Shown: positions 9,644-19,047, numbered from the stretch's first letter. The stretch: 64,000 nt of DNA from CAZEQJ01 sp964514385 (GCA_964514385.1 CAZEQJ010000011.1:52722-116721), one strand, 5' to 3'. Translations and numbers: made by a program. The notes: a model not told the origin generated them from the letters alone.

Positions 9644-9784
9644 ATGAAGCCCATATTTAAACTATTGGCAAAGGTGAATAAAGCCATCTTACCCAGCCTT
9701 GCAAAAAAGGATCTGAATAAATTATCGAAATCAGAAAAGCTGCTGGTAGCCTACAGGTACTGGGTTACTAAAAACGCGTTATAA
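9644..9784 (+). CDS. Short basic protein (often annotated 'SsrA-binding protein' in Bacteroidota)
   Basis: A 46-residue Lys-rich ORF, starting MKPIFKLLAKVNKAILPSLA and ending AYRYWVTKNAL, 23 bp after the DUF2490 gene. Very similar short proteins recur in Bacteroidota and are sometimes labelled SsrA-binding protein although they are far shorter than SmpB; I treat that label as unproven. The length and basic nature would allow RNA or membrane binding. The recurrence in the phylum is recalled, not searched. Confidence 0.65.
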   Translation: MKPIFKLLAKVNKAILPSLAKKDLNKLSKSEKLLVAYRYWVTKNAL

Positions 9785-9854
9785 CTTTTTTTTGCATCTT
9801 ATCAGTTTTGGTCTTATTTTCATGGTAAGATCGGAGATAATTACTATTACCAGC

Positions 9855-10445
9855 ATGAACAGAACTGACTTTGTCAATGCTGAAGAAAGGAAGAGTCTGA
9901 TATTAGCAGAGGCGAGGGAGTTATTTATAAATGAAGGCTACGACCAGACGAGCATCAGAAAGATTGCTTCCCGCATTCAGTATAGCCCTGCATCCATTTA
10001 TCTTTATTATCGGGATAAAAAAGCAATTTTTAATGATATACTGGACAATGGCTTTTCGGACCTTCATAACCGGTTTAAAGAAGCACACCACTCTGCTGAC
10101 CCTTTGGACAAACTACGCACCCTGCTAAATGCTTATTTATCCTTTGCAATTGAAAACCGGGAGCTTTACCGGCTTACCAGTCAGAATGTAGCAGACCTCT
10201 CATCGATAAGCACCCGAATATTTGAAGAATTTAAGAAAGTAGTTGATGAGGGCATAAAACTTAAAGCCATACAACGTAAGAACAGCGATGAAGTGGTATA
10301 TTATATCTGGTCGACTGTGCATGGCTTTGCCCTACTGCTTATCAACGATCAGGTGATGCTGGAAGAAAGTAAAATTCAATCATTTAAGGCTAAAATGGTG
10401 ATGTCGCTTATCAGTTTTCTTAGCCGGGAGTCTATACTAGGCTAA
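9855..10445 (+). CDS. TetR/AcrR family transcriptional regulator
   Basis: The N-terminal helix-turn-helix is plain: AEARELFINEGYDQTSIRKI then YSPASIYLYYRDKKAIF, followed by a helical ligand domain of about 140 residues. The start is placed at the ATG 9855 (MNRTDFVNAEERK); an ATG at 9822 and a TTG at 9792 are in frame but add residues not usual for TetR. The 3' end overlaps the convergent ATPase gene of a Mla-type ABC transporter by 4 bp, so the regulator may control that transporter; this is inference from position only. Confidence 0.9.
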   Translation: MNRTDFVNAEERKSLILAEARELFINEGYDQTSIRKIASRIQYSPASIYLYYRDKKAIFNDILDNGFSDLHNRFKEAHHSADPLDKLRTLLNAYLSFAIENRELYRLTSQNVADLSSISTRIFEEFKKVVDEGIKLKAIQRKNSDEVVYYIWSTVHGFALLLINDQVMLEESKIQSFKAKMVMSLISFLSRESILG

Positions 10446-11200
10446 TGCCGTGAAGCATCACGTATAGCGCGCATGGTATTATTGGCATATACGAAGTCAT
10501 TAAGCTCTTTGCGGTCACTGCTGGTAATATCTTTTGACGTACCTTCCCAAAGCTTGTGACCCTGGTGTAAAAACATCACATTGTCACCAATCTGCAATAC
10601 CGAATTCATGTCATGGGTGACGACAATGGTGGTAATATTAAACTCATAGGTGATCTCCTGAATCAGTTCGTCAATAAGAATAGAGGTCTGAGGGTCAAGG
10701 CCGGAATTGGGTTCATCGCAAAACAGATAGCGGGAGCTGTTCACAATGGCACGTGCAATGCCTACTCTTTTTTTCATTCCGCCGCTTATCTCAGAAGGCA
10801 TCTTATCGTTTACATTTTCAAGTCCCACACGCTGTAAACAGAAATTTACGCGCTCGATCTTTTGCTCCCTCGGCATACGGGTAAGCACATCAAGTGGAAA
10901 CATCACATTTTCTTCGACGGTTTTGGAATCAAAAAGTGCCCCACCCTGGAATAGCATACCTATTTCACGACGAATATCGGTTTTAACATCTTTGTGGGCA
11001 TGTGTAAATTCTCTTCCATCGTATTTTACAAGTCCGGTATCAGGTTGCACCAGACCGACAATGCATTTCAACAGTACACTTTTACCCGTACCACTGCTGC
11101 CTATAATGAGATTACATTTACCAGCTTCAAACCTTCCGCTGATGTCATAAAGTACCTGCTTTCCTTTAAAGGACTTGGAAATATTTTCAATTTCAATCAT
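10442..11200 (-). CDS. ABC transporter ATP-binding protein, MlaF-type
   Basis: A 252-residue ATPase with Walker A GSSGTGKSVLL, signature ISGGMKKRVGIARA, Walker B YLFCDEPNSGLDP and switch His in VVTHDM. The ISGGMKKR signature is typical of MlaF/Ttg2A-type ATPases that move phospholipids between the inner and outer membranes. The start overlaps the stop of the MlaE-type permease gene (ATGA), so the two form one unit. The MCE protein (MlaD) expected in a full system is not adjacent. Confidence 0.93.
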   Translation of the reverse strand: MIEIENISKSFKGKQVLYDISGRFEAGKCNLIIGSSGTGKSVLLKCIVGLVQPDTGLVKYDGREFTHAHKDVKTDIRREIGMLFQGGALFDSKTVEENVMFPLDVLTRMPREQKIERVNFCLQRVGLENVNDKMPSEISGGMKKRVGIARAIVNSSRYLFCDEPNSGLDPQTSILIDELIQEITYEFNITTIVVTHDMNSVLQIGDNVMFLHQGHKLWEGTSKDITSSDRKELNDFVYANNTMRAIRDASRH

Positions 11201-11934
11201 AACAATAATTGAGCAAGAAGATAATCGGTTACCAATATGGCTATACAGCTATTCGTGACGGCAATAGTACTGGAACGGCCTACCTCAAGCGCTCCACCCT
11301 GCGTATAAAATCCCTGAAAAGAAGCAATGGTACTTACCAGAAAAGCAAAAGCAAAAGATTTGATAATACCGAAAAACACGTTAAATTCTTTAAATCCATC
11401 ACGTATACCCATAATATACTCCTGCTCGGTCAGCACCCCTGCCATTGACCCTACTATAAAGCCTCCATAGAGGGAAAGAAACATTGCCATGATCACCAGC
11501 AACGGATACATTATTAAAGCTGCTATCAACTTTGGCAACACAAGATATGAAGTGGCATTTATGCCCATCACCTCCAATGCGTCAATCTGCTCTGTGATAC
11601 GCATTGTACCAAGTTCGCCTGCAATATTAGAACCAACCTTACCTGCAAATACAATTGCCGTCACAGTAGGTGCCAACTCAAGTAAAACGGCGTCACGTAC
11701 CACCAGTGCAATAACAGACTTGGGAATATAGGGCGCAATCAGGTTATAAGCAGTCTGTAACGTCATTACTGCACCCATAAAAAGCGAGATAATGGCTACA
11801 ATAAATATAGAATTCAGACCGATTTTGCCACATTCAAGCAATATCAGCCGTATGTAGGTACGAAAAGATTCCAGACGCGTGAAAAGCTGGCCCAGAAACA
11901 TTATATATTTACCAATGGATTCGATTAATTTCAA
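11197..11934 (-). CDS. MlaE/YrbE-type ABC transporter permease
   Basis: A 245-residue inner-membrane protein with about five to six hydrophobic segments. The signature TVTAIVFAGKVGSNIAGELG, then MRITEQIDALEVMGINA, is the conserved core of the MlaE permease family. It pairs with the ATPase encoded just downstream. The system presumably handles phospholipid or other lipid trafficking across the envelope; direction and substrate are not evident. Confidence 0.94.
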   Translation of the reverse strand: MKLIESIGKYIMFLGQLFTRLESFRTYIRLILLECGKIGLNSIFIVAIISLFMGAVMTLQTAYNLIAPYIPKSVIALVVRDAVLLELAPTVTAIVFAGKVGSNIAGELGTMRITEQIDALEVMGINATSYLVLPKLIAALIMYPLLVIMAMFLSLYGGFIVGSMAGVLTEQEYIMGIRDGFKEFNVFFGIIKSFAFAFLVSTIASFQGFYTQGGALEVGRSSTIAVTNSCIAILVTDYLLAQLLL

Positions 11935-12035
11935 AAGAAAGATTTTTGTTGGTTAATGATTTTAACAAAAATACGTAAACAAAATTGCAGTCTTAATCGG
12001 ATTTATCCTAATTTGTTCTCAACCAATATATAGTT

Positions 12036-12740
12036 ATGAATCCATTTGCAATTGTTACCGGAGGGTCGAAAGGTATAGGAAAAGCAGTCATCAAAGCACT
12101 GGCTGCCAGCGGGTTTGATGTCTTGACCTGCGCAAGAAAATTCGCGGATCTTGAGCTGTTAAAAGCTGATATTGAGCGGGAATTTGGCACCACCCTTTTT
12201 ATTGAAAAAGCCGACCTGAGCATTCGCTCGGATATTGAAGACTTTTATTCAGCGTTTGAGTCACTGCACCGCCCTCTGGATGTATTGGTGCATAATGCCG
12301 GGACTTTTGCACCCGGATCTATCCTGGAAGAAGAAATTGGCGTGTTTGAGCAGCTTATGGATACCAACATTGCCAGCGCCTATCATTTAAGCCGCAGGTT
12401 TATTCCACATATGGTCAGGAGAAAAAGCGGTCACGTGTTTACCATATGCTCTACAGCCAGTATTATGGGATACCCGAACGGTGGCTCATATTGTATATCG
12501 AAACATGCGCTGTTAGGGCTCAGCAGGGTTTTGCGGGAAGAACTGAAACCACATAATATCCGCGTGACGGCTATACTACCGGGAGCCACTTACACCCAAA
12601 GCTGGGAAGCATCAGGTTTGCCGGAAGAGCGCTTCATGAAAGCTGAAGACGTAGCGGAAGCGTTAATATCTGCATATGCGCTTTCGCCAGGAGCAGTAGC
12701 CGAAGAAATATTATTGCGACCAATGCAGGGTGATATTTAG
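12036..12740 (+). CDS. SDR family oxidoreductase
   Basis: A 234-residue short-chain dehydrogenase/reductase. The Rossmann motif is TGGSKGIGKA, the structural NAG motif is in LVHNAGTF, and the catalytic YxxxK is SYCISK with an upstream Ser in the CSTASIMG segment. This is the classical SDR arrangement with NAD(P)H as cofactor. Substrate unknown. The gene is transcribed divergently from the mlaE-type permease gene. Confidence 0.92.
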   Translation: MNPFAIVTGGSKGIGKAVIKALAASGFDVLTCARKFADLELLKADIEREFGTTLFIEKADLSIRSDIEDFYSAFESLHRPLDVLVHNAGTFAPGSILEEEIGVFEQLMDTNIASAYHLSRRFIPHMVRRKSGHVFTICSTASIMGYPNGGSYCISKHALLGLSRVLREELKPHNIRVTAILPGATYTQSWEASGLPEERFMKAEDVAEALISAYALSPGAVAEEILLRPMQGDI

Positions 12741-12800
12741 TATTCATTCCCAACATTTGGTAGTCATTAAATGTTAACGAAGCAACGCTTTTGATACATC

Positions 12801-14762
12801 ATGATCACAAAAGAAATCGATACATTAAAAAAGTACTGTAACAGTCTGGTTGCCTACGACAGAAGAAAATCTGTAGAGGTAAATATCGGATGGATTCCTC
12901 TCGGTGGAAACTACCCGATCCGGGTTCAATCTATGACCACCGTAGACACCATGGATACAGAAGGATCAATAGCGCAATCCATACGGATGGCGGAAGCTGG
13001 CTGTGAGTACATCCGAATTACGGCACCCAGTATCAAGGAAGCTGAGAATCTGCGAAATATACGTGAGGGCCTGCGCAAAAGAGGCTATGATGTACCCCTT
13101 ATCGCGGATATTCATTTTACACCCAATGCTGCAGAGCTGGCAGCCCGAATTGTGGAGAAAGTACGTATCAACCCGGGTAACTATGCTGATAAAAAGAAAT
13201 TTGAAATTATTGAGTACAGCGATGCTCAATATCAGGGCGAGCTCGACAGGATCCGTGAAAAATTCCTTCCTCTGGTAAAAATCTGTAAGGAGTATGGTAC
13301 TGCCATGCGTATCGGTACAAACCATGGCTCATTGTCAGATCGGATCATGAGCAGGTATGGCGATACACCGCTGGGTATGGTGGAGTCAGCGCTGGAATTT
13401 TTAAGGATCACACATGATGAAGGCTATCATAATATCGTACTTTCCATGAAAGCTTCCAACACGCAGGTGATGGTACAGGCCTATCGATTGCTCGTTCAAA
13501 AGCTGGAAGAAGAAGGTTTCCCGCCCTACCCTCTTCATCTGGGTGTAACAGAGGCAGGAGAGGCGGAAGACGGTCGCATAAAGTCTGCCGTAGGTATAGG
13601 CACCCTGCTGGAAGATGGCCTCGGCGATACCGTAAGAGTTTCACTTACAGAAGAGCCTGAATTTGAAGCACCGGTAGCAGCCACCCTTATCAACCGGTAT
13701 GCCGACCGATTACCTCACAACAATATACCGGAAATCACAGAAAGCCCAGTAGACCCGTTCACCTATAACCGAAGAAGCACCACAGAAGTATTTAACTTTG
13801 GCCATGAAAATGTGCCGCGCGTAATCGCTGATCTGACCCATGTAAAAATAAGCGATTGGAAAGATCTGAAGGCGATTGGCCATTTTTATCTTCCCGAGCT
13901 GGATAAATGGAGCATGAATGATACCGGAGTTGATTTTATCTATACCGGTAACAATCCAGTTGATTTTATGCTGCCTAACGGGTTGCGTGAAATTATGGAT
14001 TATGAAATCTGGCTGAAACATCAGGAGCGCAATAATGCTTATCCGATGATATCTGCCAACCAACTGAAAGAAGATCTTCATCCGGTATTGAACTTTCTGG
14101 AACTTTCCACTTCGGAGTCATATGATATACTGGACGACCTTAAAAATATTTCCAACATTGTATTACTGCTGAAAACAAATAACAGACACGCTATGGCAGA
14201 CCTCAGAAGGGTCTTCTTTGAGCTGGTAAAAAGAGGAATTAATCTCCCGGTAGTAATACGTAGAGAATATCATGATCTGAGTTACGATCAGCTGCAACTG
14301 TTTGCGTCCACTGATGCAGGAGGATTGCTTATAGACGGTTTTGGAGATGGAATTATGCTGACTTATGCAGCAAATAACACCTGGGATAACGTAAAAATGA
14401 CAAATGCACTGGCCTTTGGCATACTTCAGGCTGCACGTACCCGGATTACGAAAACAGAATATATCTCATGCCCTTCCTGTGGTCGCACATTATTTGACCT
14501 GCAGGAGACCACAGCCATGATCAGAAAAAGAACCGATCACCTTAAGGGAATTAAAATCGGAATTATGGGTTGTATAGTAAACGGACCCGGCGAGATGGCC
14601 GACGCAGACTACGGATATGTAGGAAGCGGAAAGGGTAAAATCACATTATACAAAGGAAAAGATGTAGTAAAGCGCTCCATACCCTCAGAGAAAGCACTTG
14701 ACGAGCTTATTGAGATCATACGGGAAGATGGTAACTGGGTGGAGCCGGAAAAAGTACAATAA
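12801..14762 (+). CDS. ispG: 4-hydroxy-3-methylbut-2-enyl diphosphate synthase IspG (long form)
   Basis: IspG catalyses the sixth step of the MEP isoprenoid pathway, reductively opening MEcPP to HMBPP with a 4Fe-4S cluster. The N-terminal TIM barrel begins with PIRVQSMTTVDTMD. The C-terminal reductase domain holds the cluster cysteines in CPSCGRT and MGCIVNGPGE. At 653 residues it is far longer than the roughly 370 of E. coli because of an extra domain of about 250-270 residues between barrel and cluster domain; this three-domain form is known from plants, Chlamydiae and Bacteroidota. The stop shares bases with the next gene start (TAATG). Confidence 0.96.
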   Translation: MITKEIDTLKKYCNSLVAYDRRKSVEVNIGWIPLGGNYPIRVQSMTTVDTMDTEGSIAQSIRMAEAGCEYIRITAPSIKEAENLRNIREGLRKRGYDVPLIADIHFTPNAAELAARIVEKVRINPGNYADKKKFEIIEYSDAQYQGELDRIREKFLPLVKICKEYGTAMRIGTNHGSLSDRIMSRYGDTPLGMVESALEFLRITHDEGYHNIVLSMKASNTQVMVQAYRLLVQKLEEEGFPPYPLHLGVTEAGEAEDGRIKSAVGIGTLLEDGLGDTVRVSLTEEPEFEAPVAATLINRYADRLPHNNIPEITESPVDPFTYNRRSTTEVFNFGHENVPRVIADLTHVKISDWKDLKAIGHFYLPELDKWSMNDTGVDFIYTGNNPVDFMLPNGLREIMDYEIWLKHQERNNAYPMISANQLKEDLHPVLNFLELSTSESYDILDDLKNISNIVLLLKTNNRHAMADLRRVFFELVKRGINLPVVIRREYHDLSYDQLQLFASTDAGGLLIDGFGDGIMLTYAANNTWDNVKMTNALAFGILQAARTRITKTEYISCPSCGRTLFDLQETTAMIRKRTDHLKGIKIGIMGCIVNGPGEMADADYGYVGSGKGKITLYKGKDVVKRSIPSEKALDELIEIIREDGNWVEPEKVQ

Positions 14763-14974
14763 TGGCAACGCAACAAGAAGACAACAGAGATAAAAATTCA
14801 CTGAAAGATTATTTCAGACTGGGTGAGGTATTTGGATACTGGTTTCGTAAAAAAGATGAAAACAGGCCCTCCAACTTCAATATCAGAACCATGCATACCA
14901 TTAATAAGATATCGATGGTTATGTTTCTGGTGTGCGTGATCGTGATCGTTGTGCGCGCTATACTTCGTGCATGA
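14762..14974 (+). CDS. Small membrane protein (DUF6728-like)
   Basis: A 70-residue protein: a charged N-terminus, the conserved-looking stretch LKDYFRLGEVFGYWFRKKD, and one C-terminal membrane helix (about residues 50-66). The pattern matches my memory of DUF6728, a small Bacteroidota family of unknown function. The start overlaps the ispG stop by one base and the end overlaps the next gene (ATGA), so all three are probably translationally coupled. Confidence 0.8.
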   Translation: MATQQEDNRDKNSLKDYFRLGEVFGYWFRKKDENRPSNFNIRTMHTINKISMVMFLVCVIVIVVRAILRA

Positions 14975-15324
14975 ATATTGAGGATTTCCGATCCTATTGT
15001 TTCAGTCTGCCCGGAGTGACGGAGGATACCCCATTTGATGAAACTACACTCGCCATGCGTATGGAAAACAAAATATTCGCCCTGACGGATATAGATAATT
15101 TCGCATTTATCAACCTGAAATGTGACCCGGAAAAGGCTGTCGAACTCCGGGATACCTACGTAGAGATTCAGCCCGGCTATCATATGAATAAGCGATCATG
15201 GAATTCTGTCTATGTTACCGGATCGTTATCAGATGCATTGATTGAGGAACTCATCAGCGATAGCTATTACCTTATCTTTAACAGCCTTTCCAAAAAAGTA
15301 AAAGAGAAAATCATCTCAGGTTAA
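14971..15324 (+). CDS. MmcQ/YjbR family DNA-binding protein
   Basis: A 117-residue protein with the features of the MmcQ/YjbR (CyaY-like fold) family: the N-terminal LPGVTEDTPFDETTLAMR, a central KIFAL and NLKCDPEKAVELR, and the late YHMNKRSWNSVYV. The start is the ATG at 14971, overlapping the upstream stop; the in-frame GTG at 14932 would lie inside the upstream gene. Family members are described as DNA-binding, but the biological role is poorly defined. Confidence 0.9.
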   Translation: MNIEDFRSYCFSLPGVTEDTPFDETTLAMRMENKIFALTDIDNFAFINLKCDPEKAVELRDTYVEIQPGYHMNKRSWNSVYVTGSLSDALIEELISDSYYLIFNSLSKKVKEKIISG

Positions 15325-15334
15325 TGGAAATCCT

Positions 15335-15342
15335 TATTTTTG
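15335..15342 (+). promoter_or_regulatory. Bacteroidota-type -7 box (TATTTTTG)
   Basis: TATTTTTG fits TAnnTTTG and lies 19 bp before the ATG of the deformylase-like gene. No clear -33 partner is seen. Confidence 0.35.
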
Positions 15343-15361
15343 TGCAAACTGTAGTTATTCT

Positions 15362-15988
15362 ATGAAGAATTTAGCTGTTTATCTTCTTCTCATTTTACTT
15401 TTCGTTATCAGTTGTACAGAGACACGCAACGTGACGGTATTCACGGAGGATCAACTAGAAATGATCTTTGATGCGGACAGCAGCTTGCCAATGCGTGTCT
15501 ATAAAATCACGAATAAAGACGATTCTGTACTGTTGCGCACCAAAAGCGAAGATGTCATCATTGATCCTGCCGACACCACGCTGTCTTATTTCGTCAACAG
15601 GCTTTACAAAACTGTTACCGACAGCATGTCGCTTGGCGTTGGCATCGCAGCACCACAGGTAGGCATATTGAAAAATATTATTTGGGTGCAACGCCTTGAC
15701 AAAGAAAACCTGCCCTGGGAAGTTTACCTCAACCCAAGAATCACACAATACTCTGAACTCAAGCAAACACAGCGCGAAGGTTGCTTATCCATTCCGGACA
15801 GACTTGACACTCTCGACTCACGAGCTTACGCAATACTGATCGAATATGATAAAATAGATGGCAGCCATCATACAGAAATGGTAGAGGGGTTTACCGCCGT
15901 AATATTTCAGCACGAGATTGATCACCTCAATGGTATCCTTTACATCGATCATCTGGAACAGGAGATGAGAGATGCACTAAATATGTAA
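15362..15988 (+). CDS. Peptide deformylase-like protein with lipoprotein signal
   Basis: The C-terminal 150 residues carry all three peptide deformylase motifs: GVGIAAPQVG (motif 1), EGCLSIP (motif 2, metal Cys) and QHEIDHLNG (motif 3, two metal His plus catalytic Glu). In front is an N-terminal hydrophobic signal ending in a lipobox-like VISCTE (Cys about residue 18), and a spacer of about 35 residues. Canonical deformylase removes formyl from cytoplasmic nascent chains, so an exported, lipid-anchored form is unusual. It stands alone, converging on the LytTR gene. Confidence 0.88.
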   Translation: MKNLAVYLLLILLFVISCTETRNVTVFTEDQLEMIFDADSSLPMRVYKITNKDDSVLLRTKSEDVIIDPADTTLSYFVNRLYKTVTDSMSLGVGIAAPQVGILKNIIWVQRLDKENLPWEVYLNPRITQYSELKQTQREGCLSIPDRLDTLDSRAYAILIEYDKIDGSHHTEMVEGFTAVIFQHEIDHLNGILYIDHLEQEMRDALNM

Positions 15989-16735
15989 TCAACCCAAGGC
16001 TGCTCTCACTGCTTTTTTATACGTTCGGCCAATGGGGAGTTCAAGCTCTCCGATCGAGATTGATTCGCTATGATAACCTGTGATTTTGGATGTATTGATA
16101 AGGAATGACCGGTGGGTTCGCAGAAACCGTGTATCGAGCCGTGCTTCCAGATGACTAATCTTCTCACGTGTAATAAACGCATTACCATTTGTGTATATAT
16201 GGACATAATCGGACAAGCTCTCGATATAGATAATGTCTTCAATGTTTACAGGGATATTTTTGCGGTCTACTTTAATATTTAAAACCGACACTGCATGCTT
16301 GTTTATTTTTTCAAGTAAGTCGTCCAGCTCTTTATGGGTGGCCATATATTGAACATAGAGCTTGATCAAACTGAAAATGGCTACCGCCAGATACATCATT
16401 ACCGATACTTTAAAGACATCTACAGATATCGGATTGAGATTATTGTATTGATAATTCGCAAAAAGCACAAAGGCTCCTGTCTGTACTAAAAACTGGATAT
16501 AAATTGAAATGATAAATGTATATGTCAGGTATAGTATCAGTTTAGAGAAACGCTGCTGAAAAAGATATTTTGGAAAAAGAACCTCACTTATGAAATAAGC
16601 TGTGACCAAGGTGACAGGTAAAAGCATGCATACAAAATAAAGCGATTGCATAAAATCGCTGTTTTCCCATCCGAATACAATGGTAAAAAGCAGACCAACA
16701 AATGACCAGTAAAGAAATTGTACAGCGGGTTTCAT
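15989..16735 (-). CDS. Membrane LytTR-family DNA-binding regulator
   Basis: About four hydrophobic segments fill residues 1-140, then a LytTR domain of about 95 residues follows (NIEDIIYIESLSDYVHIYT, then RFLRTHRSFLINTSKI). There is no receiver domain, so it is a membrane-bound one-component or kinase-dependent regulator; such proteins are frequent in Bacteroidota. The ATG at 16735 (MKPAVQFLYWSFVG) is chosen over the in-frame TTG at 16753. Ligand and targets unknown. It is convergent with the deformylase-like gene, with no space between stops. Confidence 0.88.
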   Translation of the reverse strand: MKPAVQFLYWSFVGLLFTIVFGWENSDFMQSLYFVCMLLPVTLVTAYFISEVLFPKYLFQQRFSKLILYLTYTFIISIYIQFLVQTGAFVLFANYQYNNLNPISVDVFKVSVMMYLAVAIFSLIKLYVQYMATHKELDDLLEKINKHAVSVLNIKVDRKNIPVNIEDIIYIESLSDYVHIYTNGNAFITREKISHLEARLDTRFLRTHRSFLINTSKITGYHSESISIGELELPIGRTYKKAVRAALG

Positions 16736-16862
16736 GGTGACAAAAATTGCCAATATTTATTAGAAACAAAGTTTTTATCGACAAACTGCAGATTTAGCAC
16801 CGTATATGACCTTGTGAAATGGTCGATATCCGTGGAGATTTGTGACATCACTAAATAAAAAA

Positions 16863-17213
16863 ATGATGTTCAATTTATTCTACATGGGTGGACCTCTTTT
16901 TATGAGTATCCTTACCCTCATTCTTATTGCTGTTATTATATTATTTATCGGAGCATGGCTCAGAAAAACAACAGGTGAGCTGATAAAGGAAGCCGGGTTA
17001 CTCGGTCTCGTAATTGGTATTCTGGGGCAATTAATCGGACTGTTTTCAGCTTTTCAGGGAATTGAAACCATGGGAAATGTATCCCCTGCCATGTTGGCCG
17101 GTGGCCTGAAGGTATCCATGATTACCACAGTATATGGCATGCTGATATATATTATCGCACTGATACTTTGGTTTGTAGTGAAAGCAAGGTCAGTGAATGA
17201 GAGCGGTGAATAA
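16863..17213 (+). CDS. MotA/TolQ/ExbB-like membrane protein
   Basis: A protein of about 116 residues with three hydrophobic segments. LAGGLKVSMITTVYGMLIYI resembles the conserved pore-lining part of MotA/TolQ/ExbB proton-channel proteins (GLxxALxTTxxGLxxAI). It is shorter than classical ExbB and no ExbD/TonB partner is adjacent, so an energising role is uncertain. The ATG at 16863 is preferred to the GTG at 16842. Its stop lies within the loop of a strong terminator. Confidence 0.78.
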   Translation: MMFNLFYMGGPLFMSILTLILIAVIILFIGAWLRKTTGELIKEAGLLGLVIGILGQLIGLFSAFQGIETMGNVSPAMLAGGLKVSMITTVYGMLIYIIALILWFVVKARSVNESGE

Positions 17214-17226
17214 CCGCTCTTTTTTT
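17200..17226 (+). terminator. Intrinsic terminator
   Basis: An 8-bp perfect stem (AGAGCGGT / ACCGCTCT) with a 5-base loop and a following run of T. The stem begins inside the end of the ExbB-like gene, whose stop codon overlaps the loop. Confidence 0.85.
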
Positions 17227-17242
17227 ATCCTTCCACTTCAAA

Positions 17243-17884
17243 TCAAATATTAAGTATATCCTGTACGACGGGTTTTAATCCGCTAAAAAAGAATTCAACA
17301 GCGATTACCATAACGATCAAACCCATCAATCGCATTAGCACGTTGTTGCCTGTAGTACCCAGTAGCCTGATGATGCGACTTGAACTGTAAAGTATGAGGA
17401 AGGTGAGACCGATTACAACAATTAAAACAAGTAAAAGGGTGATTTTTTCGCCAATATTTTCTGCATCCTCCATCAATATAATCGAATTCGTGATAGCTCC
17501 GGGTCCGCTGATCATGGGTATTGCCAATGGCGTTATGGAAATATCATCGACATAAGTCTTTATCTCCGAGTCCTTTACTTTTACCCTACCCAAACGAGCC
17601 TGCAGCATATCCATTCCCATAAGGAAAAATATTATGCCACCTACAATACGAAGGCCATTGACTGAAATCCCAAAAAAACTAAACAGTAACTGACCGGTAA
17701 AAGCAAAAAATATCAGGGTGATGAGGGCAACAAGGCTTGCTTTCCAGGCCGTTTTTGTTCGATGACTGGTGTCAAGTTCGGCCGTCATCGTCATAAATAC
17801 AGGCATTGTTCCCAGCGGGTTGATCAGTGTAAAAAAAGAAGTAAAAGCCAGCAGGCCAAAAGAAAAAAGATCTGACATTATCAT
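17243..17884 (-). CDS. MarC family integral membrane protein
   Basis: A 213-residue protein with about six membrane helices. The family segments LINPLGTMPVFMTMT and TPLAIPMISGPGAITNSI are the two conserved half-repeats of MarC/UPF0056. Its function is unresolved; the old link to multiple antibiotic resistance has been withdrawn in E. coli. An alternative start three residues in (MSDLFS) is possible. Confidence 0.93.
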   Translation of the reverse strand: MIMSDLFSFGLLAFTSFFTLINPLGTMPVFMTMTAELDTSHRTKTAWKASLVALITLIFFAFTGQLLFSFFGISVNGLRIVGGIIFFLMGMDMLQARLGRVKVKDSEIKTYVDDISITPLAIPMISGPGAITNSIILMEDAENIGEKITLLLVLIVVIGLTFLILYSSSRIIRLLGTTGNNVLMRLMGLIVMVIAVEFFFSGLKPVVQDILNI

Positions 17885-17931
17885 TAGAAATTTGGGCCGA
17901 AATAATACATTCCTATTTAATAATCAACAGA

Positions 17932-19047
17932 TTATCTCCCATACTTTTTAATAATTTCTAGTACTTCTTTTTTTGGAATTGCTTCGATTTTATGCCCTTC
18001 ATAGCCTGTCATAGTTTCAGCAGCAAACAGGGAGTTGTAAATGGCTTCCTCAGTCGCTTCTATCACTGCCAGAAATAATGGCGACATCGCATCATTACGC
18101 AGGTATTGACTTCGGGCAAGATCCTCATCCGATTGATAAGAAATAAAATTCTCACTGGCAGTAGAAAAAGCGATGACATAATCACCACTCCCATTAGAGG
18201 CAATCCCTCCTGTTTTTGCTAACCCCATGATCGCACGCCTGGCCAATCTTTCCAGGTTTCGGGAGTCAAGCGGTGCATCGGTCGCTACTATAATCATACA
18301 AGAACCATCTTCCTGATTTCGGAGCTGATTTTGAAATGGATATCTGCCAAGCTCTTCACCAGCCGGTACTCCGGCAATCTGCAGTACCCCGCCAAAATTG
18401 GTTTGAACCAGCACTCCAACCGTATAAGCCCCGAGTTCTTCCGGCAGAAGCCGTGAACTTGTACCTATTCCCCCCTTAAAGCCAAAGCATACCGTTCCGG
18501 TCCCGGCACCTACATTCCCTTCTTGCACCGATTGATCTGCTGACCTAATTGCCTGAAAAACATGTTCTTCTGTCACATGCCTGCCTCTGATGTCATTTAG
18601 CCAACCGTCATTGGTTTCTCCTACTACCGCATTCACTGAGCGAACATCCTGATTATCTTTCTGATCAAGCGTATAGGATATCAATGCATTTACTGCTGTA
18701 GCAACGCTTAAAGTATTGGTGAGAATGATTGGTGTTTCCAGATTGCCCAGCTCAGCTACCTGTGTGGAGCCCGCTAGTTTACCGAATCCATTTCCAACAT
18801 ACAGAGCAGCTGGTACTTTTTGCTGGAAAATATTCCCCGGATGTGGGATAATCGCAGTAACTCCCGTTCTGATATTCTCTCCTTCGATTACTGTTTGATG
18901 GCCTACCAGCACATTTCCGACATCGGTAATCGAATTCTGTTGGCCTGTTTGCAATACACCAACCTTGATACCAATATCTCGTGCACGTTGTGAATATGAG
19001 AGGTTTACAGTCAAAGTACAGAAAATAAAAAAGCAAATGGTTTTCAT
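17932..19047 (-). CDS. Secreted P1 (DmpA-type) peptidase
   Basis: A 371-residue Ntn-hydrolase of the DmpA/BapA aminopeptidase family (S58/P1). A signal peptide (MKTICFFIFCTLTVNLSYSQ) precedes ITDVGNVLVGHQTVI, PAALYVGNGFGKLAGSTQV and the autocleavage/nucleophile region GFKGGIGTSSR. Known members are self-processed into two chains and release N-terminal D- or beta-amino acids; here the substrate is unknown. Export to the periplasm is inferred from the signal peptide. Confidence 0.92.
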   Translation of the reverse strand: MKTICFFIFCTLTVNLSYSQRARDIGIKVGVLQTGQQNSITDVGNVLVGHQTVIEGENIRTGVTAIIPHPGNIFQQKVPAALYVGNGFGKLAGSTQVAELGNLETPIILTNTLSVATAVNALISYTLDQKDNQDVRSVNAVVGETNDGWLNDIRGRHVTEEHVFQAIRSADQSVQEGNVGAGTGTVCFGFKGGIGTSSRLLPEELGAYTVGVLVQTNFGGVLQIAGVPAGEELGRYPFQNQLRNQEDGSCMIIVATDAPLDSRNLERLARRAIMGLAKTGGIASNGSGDYVIAFSTASENFISYQSDEDLARSQYLRNDAMSPLFLAVIEATEEAIYNSLFAAETMTGYEGHKIEAIPKKEVLEIIKKYGR

